DNA of 64,000 nt from Candidatus Competibacter phosphatis (GTDB taxonomy: Bacteria; Pseudomonadota; Gammaproteobacteria; Competibacterales; Competibacteraceae), in the NCBI RefSeq assembly GCF_012939995.1, contig NZ_SPMZ01000008.1, forward strand, positions 93-64,092. The letters are read 5' to 3'. Positions 59,981-64,000 of the stretch are shown in pieces. Position 1 is the first letter of the stretch. Every line of letters begins with the position of its first letter. The notes beneath the pieces are model-generated. The model was not told the DNA's origin, did no database searches, and saw only the letters and a list, made by a program, of their open reading frames with translations. A program made the translations under genes and the position numbers.

Positions 59981-62837
59981 ATGGCTTTTTTTTTGAGTCT
60001 CAAATGGAAAGCTTTACTACTAAGCAGTGTAGCCCTTGTCGTGGTGACTGGCGCATTGGTAACCATCAACTATATTGAATTACGCAACCAATTCGAACAA
60101 CGCCGTGCAGAATCGCAGAACCAGTATGCCCGTCAGGTTCAAGGATTGCTGGAGCAGTCGAGTAAACAACTACGGCAATGGAGTACGATAATCGCTTCCT
60201 TGCTCAGAACTCATGTTGACTCTATTGATCCAAATCAGAAGCAGATGATAGCTACATTTGAGCATCTGGCAGCGGTTCTGGAGTTGGATTTAGGGATGGA
60301 AAGCATCGCGCTTGTCTCTTCGAGCAATCACTTTCTGGCAATGCATGGCCTGGAACCAGGATCCAGCACATGGACAACCCTCGCCCAAGTGAGTAGGCAA
60401 GTCGCAACCACAGAGAGCCCAGCTAGCCTGCTTGATTGCTCCGAGACTTGTCTACAATATGCTATTGTACCCATCTTGGGTGTCGGTGGTACGTTGGTAT
60501 TGGGATTGTCACTGGCGGATATCGTGCTCGATTTTCAGCAAGTTTCCGGTACCGATCTCGGCTTGCTTGTCGAACAGACTAGAAAAACCTCTAAGAACGG
60601 CGATGATGAACGCTGGCTCCAGCAATGGGGCGTCAAGATAGCAGCGCTTAGCAATATGCGTACTAACATCGAAATTTTGCGTATTGCGACTCGAGAAAAT
60701 ACGCTGTCCGACAGCGCTAAACAATCGGTTTATATCAACATAAATAATCGTGAATTCGAAGTTCGACTGTTTCCATTGGTTGGTTTTGGTGAGTGGACAG
60801 ATGCATATTTGGTGATAGTTGCCGATGTTAGCGATGCGATGGTGAAAATCCGATCTGCACTCCAGCGTAACATTACTTTGGGAACAATTGGGCTGATTCT
60901 TTCAGAACTCTTACTATTGGCAATACTATGGGCACCCATGTCCCGATTGCGCCGCGCGGCCGCCAATTTGCCTTGGCTTGCCGACGGTGCCTTCTCCAAG
61001 GTTCGCGAAGCGATCACGGCAACAAGACAGACACAGTTCTTTAGAGATGAGGTGAGTGTTTTAAACGATACGGCGATTGCTCTTTCACTTCAACTCGAAG
61101 TATTGAACGATGAAGCGGTGGAGAGAACACGGGATCTTTCCAAACGAATGACCGAGATTACACAGCAGCGCAACTTTGTGAACCATATCCTGGAGACAGC
61201 CCAGACTATCATTTTGACTCAGGATCGGTTCAATAATATTCTGAGGATTAATCCTTATGGTTTAATGATTACTGGTTATAGTCTTGCGGAGTTGAAGGAG
61301 CGGCCATTTATTACTCTTCTTTCATATAAGGAGAGTGCCGATAATATTCAGGAAAAATTATCTGAGTTGGTATCTGGCATGCGAGAGCATGTCGAAATGG
61401 AGTGCGATCTGTATTGCCATGATCGAAGTATTCGTAATGTAATTTGGTATCATTCTCGCCTCAAAAACCAAATAGATGACGATCCAATAATTTTATCAGT
61501 GGGAATGGATATCACCGCTAGGAAAAATGCTGAATTGCGGCTGGCTTGGCTGGCAGATCACGATCCGCTGACCGGTCTTTACAACCGACGCCGCTTTGAG
61601 CATGAGCTCAAGGAGGCGATTGCGACGGCCAAGCGCTATCGGCATAGTGGAGCATTGCTGTTTCTAGATGTGGATCAATTCAAGTATATCAACGATACCA
61701 GCGGCCATGGCGCGGGAGACCGTCTACTCCAGCGGCTCGGCGAGCTATTTCCTAGCATCCTGCGTGAAGTTGATGTAATCGGCCGCTTGGGAGGCGATGA
61801 ATTCGCGGTGATCCTCACCCAGGCCACGAGCGAAGAAGCGGTGCAAGTGACTAGAAAAAATTCTTGCTAGCATCAGTGAAATAGAATTTCAAGTCGAGGA
61901 TCAAATACACAAATTATCGGCCAGTATCGGTATCGCGCTATTTCCGGAGCATGGCAACAATATCGAAGAGTTGCTGGCCCAAGCAGATCTCGCCATGTAT
62001 CGAGTCAAGGATAGTGGGCGCGGCGGATGGCATCTCCTATCGGGTGATGATCAGAGCCAGCGACTCATGCGTACTCGCGTGCTTTGGAAGCAACGGGTAG
62101 AGCACGCACTCGTCAACGATTGCTTTCTGCTGTACGCCCAGCCGATCTTAGGGGTTCACGACCGGACAGTCTCTCATTACGAAATACTCTTAAGAATGCA
62201 GGGTGACGATGGAGAGATAATATTGCCAGGCCAATTTATCGAAGTCGCGGAAAAGTCAGGACTTATTCACTCCATTGATCGTATGGTGATGTCGAAGGCA
62301 ATCCATTATCAATTCTTTGCGGAAAAACAGGGATTGCGAGTCATCTTTACCATAAATCTATCTGCTCATGCATTTAACAACCCTGATCTACTGAGCTATC
62401 TCAAACAGCTCTTGCAGGAAACCGGGCTTGCTCCTCAGCGAATCATATTCGAAATGACCGAAACGGCTGCAATTTCAGATTTGGTGGCGGCTCGTCGATT
62501 TATGGAGGCCATCAACGAGATCGGTTGCCGTTTTGCGCTGGACGATTTTGGAACAGGATTCGCTTCGTTCCAATATTTAAAGGAATTGCCATTTGACCTG
62601 ATCAAAATTGATGGTTCGTTCATCCGAAAACTTAGCTCGCGTACAGATGATCAGATCCTGGTTAAGGCCATGGCGGAAATAGCCCATGCCTTCGGTAAGA
62701 AGACGGTTGCCGAATATGTGGAGGACCAGGAAACACTTGCTTTGCTCGATAAATATAAAATTGACTATGCCCAAGGATATCATATTGGGCGGCCTGTTCC
62801 AGTAACGAGTATACTGGAAGAAAATTTGCCACATTGA
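59981..62837 (+). CDS. Membrane sensor GGDEF-EAL protein, frame broken at A6
   Basis: Part one (59981-61870): membrane helix (ALLLSSVALVVVTGALVTI), a periplasmic sensor of about 270 residues, a second helix (LGTIGLILSELLLLAILWAP), a HAMP-like region, a PAS domain (about 405-520) and a GGDEF domain with GRLGGDEFAVIL. It stops after A6 (61855-61860); with five As it continues RKILASISEIEFQVEDQIHK into the rest of GGDEF and an EAL domain (to 62837) with YEILLRM (EIL for EAL), DDFGTGFASFQYL and KKTVAEYVED. Total about 951 residues. ATG 59981 precedes a T9 run; with eight Ts the in-frame ATG at 59962 would be the start. Probably controls c-di-GMP in response to a periplasmic signal. Confidence 0.83.
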
Positions 62838-62905
62838 TACTCTGTAAATGTATGGAGTGCAGTTGTGCAAACCCGCATTTGTTCAGATGATTAGGAGGAA
62901 GCAAA

Positions 62906-63193
62906 ATGGCTCATGAAGGTTATCACGAACCGATTTCGGAACTTTCCGATGACACACGGGACATGCATCGCGCGATCATTTCGCTCATGGAAGAACTGGA
63001 AGCGGTGGATTGGTACAACCAGAGAGTGGATGTTTGCCGAGATGAGGATCTGAAAGCGATCCTCGTTCATAATCGGGACGAGGAAAAGGAACATGCTGCC
63101 ATGGTGCTGGAATGGATTCGTAGGAAAGACCCGACGTTTGACAAGGAGCTCAAGGATTACCTGTTCACGGAGAAGCGAATCGCTCACGGATAG
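62906..63193 (+). CDS. Encapsulated-ferritin-like (EncFtn) protein without a visible targeting tail
   Basis: 95 residues with AGGAGG before ATG 62906. The segment SLMEELEAVDWYNQRVD and HNRDEEKEHAAMVLEWIRR match the encapsulated ferritin family; counting gives Glu30, Glu60 and His63 at the ferroxidase positions of the Rhodospirillum protein (E32/E62/H65). It ends at DYLFTEKRIAHG, without the hydrophobic C-terminal cargo-loading peptide usual in this family. No encapsulin shell gene lies next to it; bioB follows. It should oxidise and bind iron as an annular decamer. Confidence 0.88.
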   Translation: MAHEGYHEPISELSDDTRDMHRAIISLMEELEAVDWYNQRVDVCRDEDLKAILVHNRDEEKEHAAMVLEWIRRKDPTFDKELKDYLFTEKRIAHG

Positions 63194-63548
63194 CCGTTGA
63201 TGGATGGGCGATCGTTTTCGGTCGCCGCATCCAAGCTCGGTGGCCTTTCCGTTTTGCAAGGCACCCTGACGTAGTCGCGAGTTCGGGCACCCGCTTGCCA
63301 GGCTCGCAAAGGGATCGGTCAGCTATCCCGCATCCTATGTTTTCCGGCGCGTTCGTTGTGGCGTGGTAGACCTCGTGCCGAGGGCGTTGGGGGATGGTTT
63401 TCCAGACCGGGAATGCTATCTTAGAGCCGCTAAAGAGGGGGTAGCGGCAGGCGGCGCCGTTGCGGCGCCGTGACCCTCGATACCCGCCTCGCCACGTTTC
63501 CGAAGCTTTATCAGCGATTCACGTAGACCATCCTTGAGAATTACACCC
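63194..63548. other. Intergenic region before bioB
   Basis: About 355 bases with no convincing gene. A hairpin GGCGATCG-TTTT-CGGTCGCC (63207-63226) lies just after the ferritin gene but lacks a T tract. A GC palindrome (CGGCGCCG twice, around 63452-63470) lies nearer bioB. No BirA-type operator (TTGTAAACC repeat) was seen. Confidence 0.35.
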
Positions 63549-64000
63549 ATGAACGATACCGCTCTACTTTCCCAAGCCGAAACCCATGCTCGGCCACCGG
63601 TTTCTTCCGCTCCGCGCTGGGACGTCGAATCGGTTTTGGCTCTGTTCGAACTGCCTTTCGCCGATTTGCTGTTTTTGGCCCAGGAAGCATTGCGCAAGCA
63701 TTTCGATCCCAACGCGGTGCAGCGTTCCAGCCTGCTGTCGATCAAGACCGGCAACTGTTCCGAGGATTGCGGTTATTGCTCGCAGTCCAAACGCTACCAG
63801 ACCGGGCTGGAGACGCAGCGTCTGTTGTCCACCGAAGAAGTGCTGGCGGCGGCCAAGGCAGCCAAGGAACAGGGTGCCGGTCGTTTCTGCATGGGCGCGG
63901 CTTGGCGCGGTCCCAAGGAGAAGGACTTGCCGGCGGTCATGGAGATGGTCCGCGCCGTCAAGGCGCTCGGCTTGGAAACCTGCGTAACCCTGGGCATTCT
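63549..64000 (+). CDS. bioB: Biotin synthase (partial, N-terminal part)
   Basis: From ATG 63549 the frame is open to the window end (150 residues visible; the full protein is about 330-350). [22 protein letters not shown], then [20 protein letters not shown] with the CxxxCxxC that binds the radical-SAM 4Fe-4S cluster, and [16 protein letters not shown] are diagnostic of BioB, which inserts sulfur into dethiobiotin. Confidence 0.95.
   Translation, partial: MNDTALLSQAETHARPPVSSAPRWDVESVLALFELPFADLLFLAQEALRKHFDPNAVQRSSLLSIKTGNCSEDCGYCSQSKRYQTGLETQRLLSTEEVLAAAKAAKEQGAGRFCMGAAWRGPKEKDLPAVMEMVRAVKALGLETCVTLGI

Noticed and set aside
63420-63548. BirA-type operator upstream of bioB
   Set aside because: No TTGTAAACC-N15-GGTTTACAA-like dyad is present; only GC palindromes are seen.

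Overview
The window is a chromosomal segment of a GC-rich gammaproteobacterium. The lptF-lptG pair divergent from pepA-holC, zapE, cysQ, yrfG, a pqiABC-type operon and opgG-opgH are all typical of that class. A fused isobutyryl-CoA mutase (icmF), ETF-ubiquinone oxidoreductase and a membrane H+-pyrophosphatase suggest a metabolically flexible environmental organism. Competibacteraceae-like bacteria from activated sludge would fit, but the genus is an inference.

Layout. 0-4.5 kb: LPS export permeases LptF/LptG, leucyl aminopeptidase and DNA polymerase III chi. 4.5-5.7 kb: a small accessory insert with a nuclease-like hypothetical gene and a HicA/HicB toxin-antitoxin pair in which both genes are out of frame. 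5.7-11.1 kb: a cobalamin-related block (BtuF-like metal-binding protein, AraC-type regulator, IcmF). 11.3-15.5 kb: periplasmic glucan synthesis (OpgG, an extra ORF, OpgH split at a T run). 15.5-19.8 kb: tRNA-Ser(UGA), amidotransferase, methyltransferase, glycosyltransferase and ETF-QO. 19.9-41.1 kb: housekeeping and envelope genes (H+-PPase, copper chaperone, NadC, HIT, NfeD-slipin pair, NYN ribonuclease, Prc protease, DUF815 ATPase, YqhA/MscK, Dtd/Pip, HAD, ferrochelatase, 2-hydroxyacid dehydrogenase). 41.2-46.9 kb: small membrane, periplasmic and lipoprotein genes, several frame-disrupted. 46.9-57.0 kb: PAS-GGDEF protein, ZapE, CysQ, YrfG, a PqiA-PqiA-PqiB-PqiC lipid-transport operon and a TerD-trypsin fusion. 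57-62.8 kb: a visibly AT-rich island with an exosortase-associated acyltransferase, a PstS-like binding protein, a porin and a GGDEF-EAL regulator. 62.9-64 kb: an orphan encapsulated-ferritin-like protein and the start of bioB.

The most striking feature is a series of about nineteen reading-frame breaks, each at an A or T homopolymer. In eighteen of them removing one base from the run restores a sensible conserved protein; in one (a T10 run) two bases must be removed. They affect hicB, opgH, an EF-hand gene, a CcoQ-like small gene, a two-break membrane gene, a DUF4239 gene, a PAS-GGDEF gene, the PstS-like gene (five breaks), the porin (five breaks) and the GGDEF-EAL gene. Sequencing overcall of A/T runs is the simplest explanation. 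Real degeneration or transcriptional slippage is possible and can be tested. For these genes I give the reconstructed extents.

No CRISPR array, transposase, integrase or rRNA gene was found.
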